A DNA stretch of 59,550 nt, from contig JAKPUQ010000056.1 in the NCBI GenBank assembly GCA_029572815.1, positions 1 to 59,550 on the forward strand. The letters are read 5' to 3'. Shown here one piece after another: positions 42,954-51,438 of the stretch (position 1 is its first letter; every line of letters begins with the position of its first letter). Both the position numbers and the translations under genes were made by a program. This stretch comes from Bacillota bacterium (GTDB lineage: Bacteria > Bacillota > Clostridia > Oscillospirales > Ruminococcaceae). The notes below the pieces were generated by a model that made no database searches, was not told the DNA's origin, and worked only from the letters and a program-made list of their open reading frames with translations.

Positions 42954-43781
42954 TTGAAAAGGCTCTATATCTCAGACCTTGACGGTACACTGCTTGATTC
43001 GGGCGGTATCGTCACTGTCAGGACCGCAGATACTCTCAACAGGCTGATCTCGGAGGGAATGTATTTTACCTTTGCCACAGCACGTTCACCCTACTCCATA
43101 GTCCATATCACAGCGCCGCTGAAAATAAGCGTACCCTGTATACTTATGAACGGCGTAAGCATATATGACAGGGACAGGAGAGAATTCGTGAAGAACGAGT
43201 TCATTCCCGTATCCGCGTCCCATGAGGCACTGAGGGCATTCGAGGAGAATGACGTCCGCTGCTTCATGTACAAGATATGTGACGGAGTGCTGACCTGCTG
43301 CTATTCCGAGATGACTACGGCTGTCATGCGCAGCTTTGCGGAAGTCCGCAAAAACCGCTACAACAAGCCCTTCGTGCAGTACGACAGGCTCATAGACCAC
43401 GCCGACAGCGAGGTGGTGTACCTCACCACCACGGGAGACCATGACAGGCTTTATCCCGTAAAGCAGGCGGCAGATGGCATAGCCGGACTGGACTGCGCTT
43501 TCTATAAGGACACCTACGAGGACAAATGGTATCTGGAGCTTTTCTCCCATAAGGCATCAAAAGCCAACGGAGTGAAGTATCTCCGCGATAGATACGGCTT
43601 TGATGAGGTAGTCGCCTTCGGGAACAACTTCAACGACCTGCCCATGTTTGCACAGGCGGATATAAAGGTCGCCGTGGGCAATGCAAGGGACGAGGTGAAG
43701 GCTGCCGCCGACCATATCATCGGCACCTGCGATGAGGACGGCGTGGCACAGTGGCTGAAGTCTGTACATTTGTCAGAATGA
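42954..43781 (+). CDS. Cof-type HAD-superfamily hydrolase
   Basis: 275 residues. Motif I LYISDLDGTLLDSGG near residue 4, cap domain, and motif IV as FGNNFNDLPMFAQAD near residue 222, with the motif III Lys in the SHKASKANGV segment. It probably acts on a phosphorylated sugar or cofactor. The start is TTG at 42954, preceded by GGGAGGTGAGG; no ATG is available close by. It resembles the protein at 24736 in fold only. Confidence 0.88.
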   Translation: MKRLYISDLDGTLLDSGGIVTVRTADTLNRLISEGMYFTFATARSPYSIVHITAPLKISVPCILMNGVSIYDRDRREFVKNEFIPVSASHEALRAFEENDVRCFMYKICDGVLTCCYSEMTTAVMRSFAEVRKNRYNKPFVQYDRLIDHADSEVVYLTTTGDHDRLYPVKQAADGIAGLDCAFYKDTYEDKWYLELFSHKASKANGVKYLRDRYGFDEVVAFGNNFNDLPMFAQADIKVAVGNARDEVKAAADHIIGTCDEDGVAQWLKSVHLSE

Positions 43782-43815
43782 TACTTTTTGTTAATGATAC
43801 TGAAGCCAAAATAAA

Positions 43816-43985
43816 GGGATTCCAAAGGGACTGTGTTCCTTTGGTCGGAGCCACGAGGCAGACAGCCTCGTGCAGGGTACGGGGCAGCGCCCCGAATACG
43901 CAAGGCGCCTCGCAAAGGGTGAATTGAAAAACAGTCCGGTGGACTGTTTTTCAAGAGGGAACGCCTTGCAAGAGAAGGCGTTCCC
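43816..43985. repeat. Five-hairpin dispersed repeat, copy B
   Basis: Stems in order: CCAAAGG/CCTTTGG, CACGAGG/CCTCGTG, CGGGGC/GCCCCG, TTGAAAAACAGT/ACTGTTTTTCAA and GGGAACGCC/GGCGTTCCC. The segments between stems 3 and 4 (CAAGGCGCCTCGCAA) and the loop of stem 4 (CCGGTGG) are conserved with copy A at 3374-3544. It fills most of the 298-base gap between the Cof gene and iorA. Confidence 0.75.
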
Positions 43986-44079
43986 TTGTAAGCTCTTTTG
44001 TGCTCTGCCCTCAAGCCGCTTGACGGCTTGACGAAACTATTATCAATATGCTAAATAACATGAAAGGAATATACATAAA

Positions 44080-45810
44080 ATGAAGAAACTTATGCTTGGA
44101 AACGAAGCCTTTACAAGAGGCTTATACGAGGCAGGATGTCGGGTAGTATCAAGCTATCCCGGAACACCCTCCACGGAGATCACCGAAGAGGTGGCAAAGT
44201 ACGATGAGGTCTACGCAGAATGGGCGCCCAATGAGAAGGTAGCTATGGAGACAGCTCTGGGAGCTTCCATCGCAGGCGCAAGAAGCTTCTGCGGAATGAA
44301 GCACGTTGGTCTCAACGTTGCCGCAGACCCCCTCTACACAGCAGGCTACACAGGCGTAAATGCAGGTATGGTCATTGCAGTTGCCGATGACCAGGGTATG
44401 CACTCCTCTCAGAACGAGCAGGACAGCCGTCACCACGCTATCGCTTCAAAGGTGCCTATGCTGGAGCCCTCAGACTCTACAGAATGTAAGGAGTTCGTCA
44501 AGCTGGCATTTGAGCTCTCAGAGAAGTTTGACGCACCCTTTATAGTAAGAATGTCTACAAGAGTTGCTCATTCACAGAGCATAGTTGAGATGGAGGAACG
44601 TCAGGAGCTTCCCCTCAAGGACTATGAAAAGACTCCCTCAAAGTTCGTAATGATGCCTGCTTACGCAAAGGGCAGACACGTTTTCGTTGAGGAGCGCACA
44701 AAGAAGCTCATCGAGTACGCAGAGACCTCACCCCTCAACAGAGTGGAGCTCTCCGACAAGGCTGAGTTCGGTGTTATCACCAACGGCGCCTGCTATCAGT
44801 ACGTCAAGGAAGCTCTGGGTGAGAAGGCTTCCGTGCTGAAACTGGGTATGGTAAATCCTCTCCCCGAGAAGCTCATTCAGGACTTCGCAAAGAAGTACGA
44901 GCAGATCTACGTCATCGAGGAGCTTGACGGCATAATCGAGGAGCACTGCCGCAACATCGGCGTAAACAACGTAAAGGGCAAGGAGATATTCGGCTATATC
45001 GGCGAGCTTCCCCAGTCCGTCATCGCAGAGAAGATACTGGGCGAGAAGAAGGACTTCGTTGCCCTTGAGGATAATATCCCTGTTCGTCCTCCTGTAATGT
45101 GTGCAGGATGTCCCCACAGAGGACTGTTCTACTGCCTCAAGAAGCTGGGCGTTACCGTATCGGGAGACATCGGCTGCTACACTCTCGGAGCTGCCGCACC
45201 TCTCAACGCTATCGATACAACTATCTGCATGGGCGCTTCCATTTCGGGACTCCACGGCTTCAACAAGGCAAGAGGAGCTGAGTCCGAGCACAAGAGCGTT
45301 GCAGTTATCGGCGATTCCACCTTCATGCACAGCGGTATGACAGGTCTGGTAAATATCGCCTACAATAATTCAAACTCAACAGTTATCATTCTTGACAACT
45401 CCATCACAGGCATGACAGGTCACCAGCAGAACCCCACCACAGGCAAGAACCTGAAGGGCGACCCTGCTGCTGCCGTAAATCTTGAGGAGCTGTGCAAGGC
45501 TATCGGCATCAAGCGCGTAAGAGTCACAGACCCCTACAAGCTTGCGGAGACAGAGGCTGCTATCAAGGAGGAGCTTGCTGCGGACGAGGCATCGGTAATT
45601 ATTTCCCGCCGTCCCTGTGCACTTCTCAAGTATGTAAAGCACAATCCGCCTCTCAAGGTAAACACCGACAAGTGCGTAGGCTGCAAGATGTGTATGAAGC
45701 TGGGCTGTCCTGCAATATCCATGCGTGACGGCAAGGCAGTCATCGACCATACACAGTGCGTAGGCTGCGGAATATGCCAGGAGCAGTGCAAGCTGGGGGC
45801 TATTGAATAA
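44080..45810 (+). CDS. iorA: Indolepyruvate ferredoxin oxidoreductase, alpha subunit
   Basis: 576 residues. The enzyme oxidatively decarboxylates aryl pyruvates (indole-, phenyl-, hydroxyphenylpyruvate) to aryl-acetyl-CoA with ferredoxin. The N-terminal pyrimidine domain starts GNEAFTRGLYEAG and SSYPGTPSTEI, and the TPP domain has CPHRGLFYCL, GDIGCYTLG and GDSTFMHSGMTGL. Two [4Fe-4S] motifs close the protein (CVGCKMCMKLGC and CVGCGICQEQC). The beta subunit is almost 2 kb further on, at 47775. The usual tight iorA-iorB pair is interrupted by an insertion, and a relic of the gene's own 3' end lies at 45863-45897. Confidence 0.95.
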   Translation: MKKLMLGNEAFTRGLYEAGCRVVSSYPGTPSTEITEEVAKYDEVYAEWAPNEKVAMETALGASIAGARSFCGMKHVGLNVAADPLYTAGYTGVNAGMVIAVADDQGMHSSQNEQDSRHHAIASKVPMLEPSDSTECKEFVKLAFELSEKFDAPFIVRMSTRVAHSQSIVEMEERQELPLKDYEKTPSKFVMMPAYAKGRHVFVEERTKKLIEYAETSPLNRVELSDKAEFGVITNGACYQYVKEALGEKASVLKLGMVNPLPEKLIQDFAKKYEQIYVIEELDGIIEEHCRNIGVNNVKGKEIFGYIGELPQSVIAEKILGEKKDFVALEDNIPVRPPVMCAGCPHRGLFYCLKKLGVTVSGDIGCYTLGAAAPLNAIDTTICMGASISGLHGFNKARGAESEHKSVAVIGDSTFMHSGMTGLVNIAYNNSNSTVIILDNSITGMTGHQQNPTTGKNLKGDPAAAVNLEELCKAIGIKRVRVTDPYKLAETEAAIKEELAADEASVIISRRPCALLKYVKHNPPLKVNTDKCVGCKMCMKLGCPAISMRDGKAVIDHTQCVGCGICQEQCKLGAIE

Positions 45811-45862
45811 TAAAAATCAAGGCGTTGAACTGCACTGACCATGCCGGGAGCGGAGGCACTCC

Positions 45863-45897
45863 GCCAGGAGCAGTGTAAGTTAGGCGCTATTGAATAA
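45863..45897 (+). pseudogene. Relic copy of the iorA 3' end
   Basis: 35 bases that repeat the last codons of iorA (45776-45810). Four positions differ, all synonymous: the relic still reads QEQCKLGAIE then TAA. The sequence just before it (a GCGGAG/CTCCGC hairpin) is unrelated to iorA. The similarity cannot come from a simple recent duplication, because only silent sites have changed. Confidence 0.6.
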
Positions 45898-45903
45898 ATC
45901 AGT

Positions 45904-45945
45904 TATTAGTGGTTAGTGCTTAGTGCTTAGTGATTAGTGCTTAGT
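45904..45945. repeat. TAGTGCT heptamer tract
   Basis: About six units of TTAGTGC/TTAGTGG/TTAGTGA type in the gap between iorA and the inserted module. Confidence 0.65.
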
Positions 45946-46046
45946 AGGGGCGGTGTTCCGCCGCCCGTGACTTCACCTTACTAAATCGCAGGGAACGCCC
46001 TTCTTGGCGTTCCGGACCTGCTTGACATTCTGAAAAGGAAAAGATC

Positions 46047-46446
46047 ATGTTACAGATGAATATATATGAGGAATTCGCCCACTGGCTGGACGACCTTCTC
46101 GAAAACAATGAAATGCCCGAGAGTACTCAGGCTTACTGCTTCAATTTATATGAAGAGTCCGACGAGGACCACATCTACGGCGTACAGCTGGTTGCCGCAG
46201 GGGAGTTTGACCCCCGAGGACAAGGAAGGCGAGTGGGCTTGCGAGGAGGTCTGGAGCAGCGGCAAGAACATCTTCACAGTGGATACCTCAGACGAGGATG
46301 ACACAGGCTGGTCTCACGCTCAGGAGCTGTTCAGGGAAATGGCAGAGGAGTACCTCAGAAACGGTAAATATGCCGATGTGATCAAAGGGGCAAAGGGTGT
46401 CGCCATAGGATTTGTGGACGGCGATCTTGAGATCATCGAGCAGTGA
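46047..46446 (+). pseudogene. Acidic small protein, split by a one-base insertion
   Basis: The first frame (46047) reads MLQMNIYEEFAHWLDDLLE to GEFDP and then drifts into a basic, low-quality sequence. The second frame from about 46212 reads EDKEGEWACEEVWSSGKNIF and continues to a stop at 46446. With four rather than five Cs at 46211-46215 the two join into one acidic protein of about 132 residues. It ends VAIGFVDGDLEIIEQ. No family is recognised. It lies 17 bases before the low-complexity membrane protein, with which it may form a unit. Confidence 0.65.
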
Positions 46447-46463
46447 TATAGGAGGATTATGAT

Positions 46464-47747
46464 ATGGACGATCTTATGATGGGAATCGGCAGCGGCGGCA
46501 TGAACGACCTGAGCGGCGCGAACGGAACTGCACAGACAGCTCAGAATGCTCAGGCTACGACTGTGCAGGCGCATAATGGTGCTGTCAGCGCAGCACAGAA
46601 CGTTTATGATCCCGCAGGAGCGCCAAGGAGCACATCAGATGATATTCTCAGTGCGCTGGATCAGATGAACAGCGCTTTCGGACATCTGGGTGAAAATCAG
46701 GCTGACGGACAGAACTCAGTCCAGACAGCAGCACCTCAGTCCACAGGCTACGGTGTACAGCAGAGCGTCTACGGACAGCAGCCCGCACAGACAGCAGCAC
46801 CTCAGTCCACAGGCTACGGTGCACAGCAGAGCGCCTACGGACAGCAGTCCGCGCCACAGCAGCCTGCACCTCAGCCTGCAAAGGTCAACGATATGGGCTA
46901 TTCCAGCGACGATTACAAATATGATCCGCGCCGTATGAACTACGGTCAGCGCAGCAATAATTACGGAACCCCTCCTGCTCAGCAGCCTCCTCAGCAGAGC
47001 GGCGGCTACGGCGCACAGCAGAACAGCTACGGACAGCAGGGCGGCTACGGCGCACAGCAGAACAGCTACGGACAGCAGGGCGGATACGGTCAGCAGAACA
47101 GCGGCTACGGACAGCAGTCCGCGGGCTATGGAACCAATCAGAGCGGCTACAGCAGCGATGATTACAGGTATAATCCCTACAAGAACTACAACTCCACCGA
47201 GTCTATGGTCATGAGATCGTCAGGCGGAGGCGCCGATACCGACTTCACAGCGGTGCTGAAGGGCATACTGGGTGCAGTCATCGGTGCTATACCGGGTATG
47301 CTGCTGATGATACTTGTGGCGAGATTTGGCTTTATCGCTGCTCTCTGCGGAGCTGCAATGGCAGTATGTATCTTCTTCGGATACAAGCTCATGACCAAGA
47401 ACAGCTGGCTCACTGCAAAGACAGGTCTCATAATATGCGGATTGGTCATGGCTGTAGCGGTATACTTCTCCGTAAAGATATCGTGGACCTTCGCTATGGT
47501 CGACGCCATCGAGGAAGCCAAGGAGCTTACCAAGGCCTTCGATTCCTATGGCATATCCGACAGCTATTACAAGACCCTTCTGGGCGGAGAAACAGTACCG
47601 ACCTTCGGCAACTGCTGGGACAATTTCAGCGATATCCTCTCGGCAGTAGGCGCACACGGAAGCTATGTGGCTTCACTGCTTGAGAACTATGCTTTCGCAG
47701 CAATGGGTGCTATCGGAACATTCATAAAGTTCGGCAGAGAAAACTGA
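46464..47747 (+). CDS. Membrane protein with Gly/Tyr/Gln-rich low-complexity domain
   Basis: 427 residues. Residues 1-83 are Ala/Gln/Asn-rich. Residues about 84-235 are almost all Gly, Tyr, Gln, Ser, Ala and Pro, with many GYGQQ, SYGQQ and GYGAQQ units. Two 22-residue tandem copies start with QTAAPQSTGYG (residues 87-130) and two identical 13-residue copies start with GGYGAQQ (180-205). GYSSDDY[KR]Y occurs at about 143 and 225. About three membrane helices (about 262-355) follow, then a soluble tail. The composition resembles human FUS-type prion-like domains. Whether it self-associates is unknown. It is cytoplasmic or external depending on topology, which cannot be fixed by eye. Confidence 0.75.
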   Translation: MDDLMMGIGSGGMNDLSGANGTAQTAQNAQATTVQAHNGAVSAAQNVYDPAGAPRSTSDDILSALDQMNSAFGHLGENQADGQNSVQTAAPQSTGYGVQQSVYGQQPAQTAAPQSTGYGAQQSAYGQQSAPQQPAPQPAKVNDMGYSSDDYKYDPRRMNYGQRSNNYGTPPAQQPPQQSGGYGAQQNSYGQQGGYGAQQNSYGQQGGYGQQNSGYGQQSAGYGTNQSGYSSDDYRYNPYKNYNSTESMVMRSSGGGADTDFTAVLKGILGAVIGAIPGMLLMILVARFGFIAALCGAAMAVCIFFGYKLMTKNSWLTAKTGLIICGLVMAVAVYFSVKISWTFAMVDAIEEAKELTKAFDSYGISDSYYKTLLGGETVPTFGNCWDNFSDILSAVGAHGSYVASLLENYAFAAMGAIGTFIKFGREN

Positions 47748-47774
47748 CAATAAACTTTTAAGGAGTAATATAAA

Positions 47775-48350
47775 ATGGAAACTAAATCGATCATGATAGT
47801 CGGCGTAGGCGGACAGGGTTCGCTTCTCGCTTCAAGACTTCTGGGAAATGTGCTTCTGGCACAGGGCTATGACGTAAAGGTCAGCGAGGTACACGGAATG
47901 TCGCAGAGAGGCGGCTCCGTTGTAACATATGTAAAGTACGGCGAGAAGGTATATTCTCCTGTTATCGAAAAGGGCGAGGCAGATGCTGTCATCTCCTTCG
48001 AGCTGCTTGAGGCTGCAAGATGTCTTCCTTACCTGAAGAAGGGCGGAAAGCTCATCACCTCAACACAGCAGATAGACCCCATGCCCGTTATCACAGGTGC
48101 AGCGCAGTACCCTGAGAACCTTGTCGAGAAGCTTCAGGCAGCAGGCGTAGAGCTGGTAGCAGTTGACGCTCTCTCACTGGCAGAGCAGGCAGGTACCGCA
48201 AAGGCTTCAAACGTTGTTCTTATGGGCGTACTTGCTTCCCGTATGGACTATCCCGACGAGCTGTGGCAGAAGGCACTTGAGCAGTGCGTACCGCCCAAGT
48301 TCCTTGAGCTGAACAAGAAGGCATTCGAGCTGGGAAAGGCTGCTAAGTAA
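47775..48350 (+). CDS. iorB: Indolepyruvate ferredoxin oxidoreductase, beta subunit
   Basis: 191 residues, the pyruvate ferredoxin oxidoreductase gamma-type domain. GVGGQGSLLASRLLGNVLLAQGY near residue 8 and SEVHGMSQRGGSVVTYVKYG near 40 are characteristic. It pairs with IorA to form the alpha-2 beta-2 enzyme. It is placed after the inserted module but still before paaK. SD AAGGAG precedes the ATG. Confidence 0.94.
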   Translation: METKSIMIVGVGGQGSLLASRLLGNVLLAQGYDVKVSEVHGMSQRGGSVVTYVKYGEKVYSPVIEKGEADAVISFELLEAARCLPYLKKGGKLITSTQQIDPMPVITGAAQYPENLVEKLQAAGVELVAVDALSLAEQAGTAKASNVVLMGVLASRMDYPDELWQKALEQCVPPKFLELNKKAFELGKAAK

Positions 48351-48382
48351 TCAGTGCATAGTGCATAGTGATCAGTGCTTAG
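48351..48382. repeat. TAGTGCT-type heptamer tract
   Basis: Units of CAGTGCA/TAGTGCA/TAGTGAT type between iorB and the four-helix-bundle gene. Confidence 0.5.
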
Positions 48383-48398
48383 AGTCGGGGGAGAGATC

Positions 48399-48758
48399 AT
48401 GAATAGCTATCGCGAGCTTATAGTATGGCAGAAGTCCATGCAATTAGTCAGGGCTGTTTACCTGCTTCTTGAAGCTTTACCGCGGAAGGAGTTATATGCT
48501 CTTGATTCGCAAATGAGGCGGGCGGTAATATCTATTCCTTCAAATATTGCGGAGGGGCAGGGCAGGAGTACGGCAAAAGAATTCGTACATTACCTTTCTA
48601 TCGCAAGAGGATCGAAATTTGAGCTTGAAACACAGATGCTCATATGTATCGAACTTGGATATTTTTCTTCGGAAAGCGCTGAAACTGCATTGGGATTATG
48701 TGATGAGATCGGCAAAATGATCAATTCTATGATCTCTAAACTAAGCACTAAGCTCTGA
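48399..48758 (+). CDS. Four-helix-bundle protein of the S23 family
   Basis: 119 residues. YRELIVWQKSMQLVRAVYLL, then SQMRRAVISIPSNIAEGQGR and FVHYLSIARGSKFELETQ are the hallmarks of the S23/four-helix-bundle family, first found in insertions within 23S rRNA genes and often encoded as stand-alone proteins of unknown role. Here no rRNA gene is near. The codon use is more A/T-rich than in the flanking iorB and paaK. The ATG at 48399 follows GGGGGAGAG. Confidence 0.85.
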   Translation: MNSYRELIVWQKSMQLVRAVYLLLEALPRKELYALDSQMRRAVISIPSNIAEGQGRSTAKEFVHYLSIARGSKFELETQMLICIELGYFSSESAETALGLCDEIGKMINSMISKLSTKL

Positions 48759-48823
48759 CAACTAAAAACTTGAACATAATAAACTTCACATAAAAAATTC
48801 ATATCAAAGGAGTATGAAGTCCA

Positions 48824-50131
48824 ATGGAAAAATATTGGAACAAGGAGATCGAGTGTGCGTCACGGGAAGATATGAAAAAGCTCCAGGACGAGCGTCTCGT
48901 TGCACAGGTAAAGCACGTTTATGAAAACGTGAAATACTACCGCGATCTCATGGACGAAAAGGGCGTTAAGCCCGAGGACATCAAGGGAACGGAGGATCTT
49001 GAAAAGCTCCCGTTCCTCAGTAAGGCAGATCTGAGAGAGGCATACCCTTACGGACTTCTCGCTAAGCCCCTTAGCGAGTGCGTAAGAATACATTCAACAA
49101 GCGGCACAACAGGCAAGAGAGTAGTTGCCTTCTACACACAGAATGACGTGGATATGTGGGAGGACTGCTGCGCAAGAGCTATCACTGCCGCAGGCGGCGA
49201 CGAAAACGACGTATGTCAGGTGGCTTACGGCTACGGACTGTTCACAGGCGGAGCAGGTCTCCACGGCGGCTCACACAAGGTAGGCTGTCTGACTCTCCCC
49301 ATGAGCTCGGGAAACACTGAGAGACAGATCCAGTTCATGCGTGACCTCGGTGCAACTATCCTTTGCTGTACTCCTTCATATGCGGCGTACATCGGTGAGA
49401 CACTCCAGGAAATGGGACTTACTCCCGACGATATCAAGCTGAAGGCCGGTATCTTCGGTGCGGAGCCCTGGACAGAGGAAATGCGCCGTACCATCGAGAA
49501 GTCACTGGGCATCAAGGCATATGACATCTTCGGACTTACAGAGTCCAGCGGCCCCGGCGTTGCATTCGAGTGCTCAGAGCAGAGCGGTATGCACATCAAC
49601 GAGGATAACTTCATTCCCGAGATCATTGATCCGGAGACAGGCGAGGTCCTCCCCGAGGGACAGGTGGGCGAGCTGGTATTCACAAGCATAACCAAGGAAG
49701 CCTTCCCCCTTCTCCGCTACCGCACAAGAGACCTCTGCGTCCTCAGCAGAAAGAAGTGCTCATGTGGAAGAACTCTCATCAAGATGGCCAAGCCCATGGG
49801 CAGAAGCGACGATATGATGATAATCCGCGGCGTAAATGTATTCCCCTCACAGATAGAGACAGTTCTCATCGAGCAGGGCTATTCACCTAACTACCTCATC
49901 GAGGTGGACCGCGTAAACAATACCGATACTCTCGACATCAGCGTAGAGATGAACCCCGACCAGTTCTCGGACAAGGTCAAGGATATGCAGAAGCAGGAGC
50001 ACGATCTTGCCGTTGCTATCAAGACCATGCTGGGTATCAATCCCAAGGTGCATCTGGTATCGCCCAAGTCTATCACAAGAAGCGAGGGCAAGGCGGTAAG
50101 AGTCATCGACAAGAGAAAACTCCACGACTGA
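48824..50131 (+). CDS. paaK: Phenylacetate-CoA ligase
   Basis: 435-residue adenylate-forming enzyme that activates aryl acetates with ATP and CoA, or makes ATP in reverse from the aryl-acetyl-CoA formed by IorAB. The phosphate-binding loop HSTSGTTGK near residue 88 and FGLTESSGPGVA near 235 are clear. The short C-terminal domain starts near RGVNVFPSQIE. Position next to iorAB matches the aryl-pyruvate fermentation or energy-conserving cluster known from archaea and anaerobes. SD AAAGGAG precedes the ATG. Confidence 0.94.
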   Translation: MEKYWNKEIECASREDMKKLQDERLVAQVKHVYENVKYYRDLMDEKGVKPEDIKGTEDLEKLPFLSKADLREAYPYGLLAKPLSECVRIHSTSGTTGKRVVAFYTQNDVDMWEDCCARAITAAGGDENDVCQVAYGYGLFTGGAGLHGGSHKVGCLTLPMSSGNTERQIQFMRDLGATILCCTPSYAAYIGETLQEMGLTPDDIKLKAGIFGAEPWTEEMRRTIEKSLGIKAYDIFGLTESSGPGVAFECSEQSGMHINEDNFIPEIIDPETGEVLPEGQVGELVFTSITKEAFPLLRYRTRDLCVLSRKKCSCGRTLIKMAKPMGRSDDMMIIRGVNVFPSQIETVLIEQGYSPNYLIEVDRVNNTDTLDISVEMNPDQFSDKVKDMQKQEHDLAVAIKTMLGINPKVHLVSPKSITRSEGKAVRVIDKRKLHD

Positions 50132-50176
50132 TATCTCGGGGGGACAGGATATCAATTATTATCAGGAGGTACATTT

Positions 50177-50407
50177 ATGAAGATAAAGTTATTTTCCACA
50201 AATTATATGCCCGAGCAGGAGAAGTACCAGAGGTTTGCAGCTTTTGAGAATGAGCTCAATCAGTTCATCGCAGGTGTTGACGTCATCGACATCAAGTTCA
50301 GCACCTCATCGGGGCTCTGCCACGATGCACAGACCCACGTAAACGAGTATGTGGACGAGCTCTCCGTTCTCGTTATGTACGAGGATAAGTCTGAAAAGAA
50401 GGCGTGA
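50177..50407 (+). CDS. Cse60-like small protein
   Basis: 76 residues, acidic, with VDVIDIKFSTSSGLC in the middle and LSVLVMYED at the end. The VIDIKFS-type strand and short length resemble the sporulation protein Cse60 family, but this is from memory and is only a suggestion. It follows paaK by 45 bases with SD AGGAGG, so it may belong to the same transcript. Confidence 0.6.
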   Translation: MKIKLFSTNYMPEQEKYQRFAAFENELNQFIAGVDVIDIKFSTSSGLCHDAQTHVNEYVDELSVLVMYEDKSEKKA

Positions 50408-50444
50408 GCTTCTCCCGGGATACAGCGAAAAGGAGGAAGAAAGT

Positions 50445-50879
50445 ATGTCAAATGTAAAACAGATCTCAGTTTTTGTGGATAACAGACCAAATCAGGCGGC
50501 AGGCGTTATGCGCATCATCAAGGAGAGCGGCGTCAACCTGAGAGCCCTCAGCCTTGCGGATACCGCTGATTTCGGCATAATCAGACTCATCGCCAACGAT
50601 ACCGAAAAGGCAGTGGAGATACTCAAGGAGGCTTCCTTTGCAGTAAACGTGACAGAGGTGCTGGCTATTTCCATTCCCGATACTCCGGGTCAGCTCAGCC
50701 GCGTTCTGGACGTACTGGGTCAGGATAATGTCAACGTTGAGTATATGTACTCATTCCTCGGAACTTCCGACAGAGCGGTGTCATTTGTTATCCGCGTGGA
50801 CGACAATGCCCTGGCTTCGGAATCCCTCAACAGGGGCGGTATTATTCAGCTTACCGAAAATGATATAGCCGAAATGTGA
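50445..50879 (+). CDS. Tandem ACT-domain protein
   Basis: 144 residues, two ACT domains (about 1-70 and 72-144): KQISVFVDNRPNQAAGVMRII and VLAISIPDTPGQLSRVLDVL. Such proteins bind amino acids, often aromatic or branched-chain, and commonly lie next to paaK/iorAB genes. It probably senses the aryl amino acid pool; that is inference. The ATG at 50445 follows AGGAGG; the frame upstream is in another gene. Confidence 0.88.
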   Translation: MSNVKQISVFVDNRPNQAAGVMRIIKESGVNLRALSLADTADFGIIRLIANDTEKAVEILKEASFAVNVTEVLAISIPDTPGQLSRVLDVLGQDNVNVEYMYSFLGTSDRAVSFVIRVDDNALASESLNRGGIIQLTENDIAEM

Positions 50880-50926
50880 GTATTGCACAAAACAGAGGCT
50901 GCTTTTTAAATTTATTATGAAAACTC

Positions 50927-50956
50927 TTGACACAATTCCGATTGGTGTTGTATAAT
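50927..50956 (+). promoter_or_regulatory. Promoter of the zinc-ribbon gene
   Basis: TTGACA (50927-50932), 18-base spacer and TATAAT (50951-50956). Confidence 0.65.
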
Positions 50957-51003
50957 AGAAGTGCAATATTTAACGAGAAAATATTCGACAGGAGTGATGG
51001 AAA

Positions 51004-51438
51004 ATGGGTATTCTCGATAAATTTAATGACGCAAGCAGAGGTGTATCCGAAAAAGCAAAAAGCATCTCTGAGGCAAACAACCTCAAAAGGAAGATCCTTT
51101 ATGAGGAAGAAAGGATAGTAGAGATCTTTACCGACATCGGAAAGAGATACTACAAAAATCCCGGCGAGGACCCGGCAGCTCTTAAAGTACTTTGCGACGA
51201 TATTGACACAAGACGCAGAAGGATCAAGAAGATGAGATTTGAGCTCAACGGCATAAGAGGCTATAAGATCTGCCCCAAGTGCGATGCTGAGGTCAATGAG
51301 CGCTTCCAGTTCTGCGGACGCTGCGGTGCAAGGCTCCCCGACATCGAGGACGAGGACTTCATGTCCCTTGAACCCAATGATTATTATACAGAAAGCAGTA
51401 ATAATTTCTTTAATGCGGATCCCAACAAGAACTATTGA
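51004..51438 (+). CDS. Zinc-ribbon protein with coiled-coil N-terminus
   Basis: 144 residues. Residues 1-80 form a charged, Lys/Glu/Arg-rich helical segment; then CPKCDAEVNERFQFCGRCG (about residues 94-113) is a classic zinc ribbon, followed by an acidic Asn-rich tail. Proteins of this type occur widely in Firmicutes without a known function. It is transcribed from its own promoter and ends right against the stop of the converging gene. Confidence 0.7.
   Translation: MGILDKFNDASRGVSEKAKSISEANNLKRKILYEEERIVEIFTDIGKRYYKNPGEDPAALKVLCDDIDTRRRRIKKMRFELNGIRGYKICPKCDAEVNERFQFCGRCGARLPDIEDEDFMSLEPNDYYTESSNNFFNADPNKNY

Noticed and set aside
46722..47110. Tandem repeats that might suggest a CRISPR-like array
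   Set aside because: The repeats have no spacers and code in frame for GYGQQ-type units of one protein.
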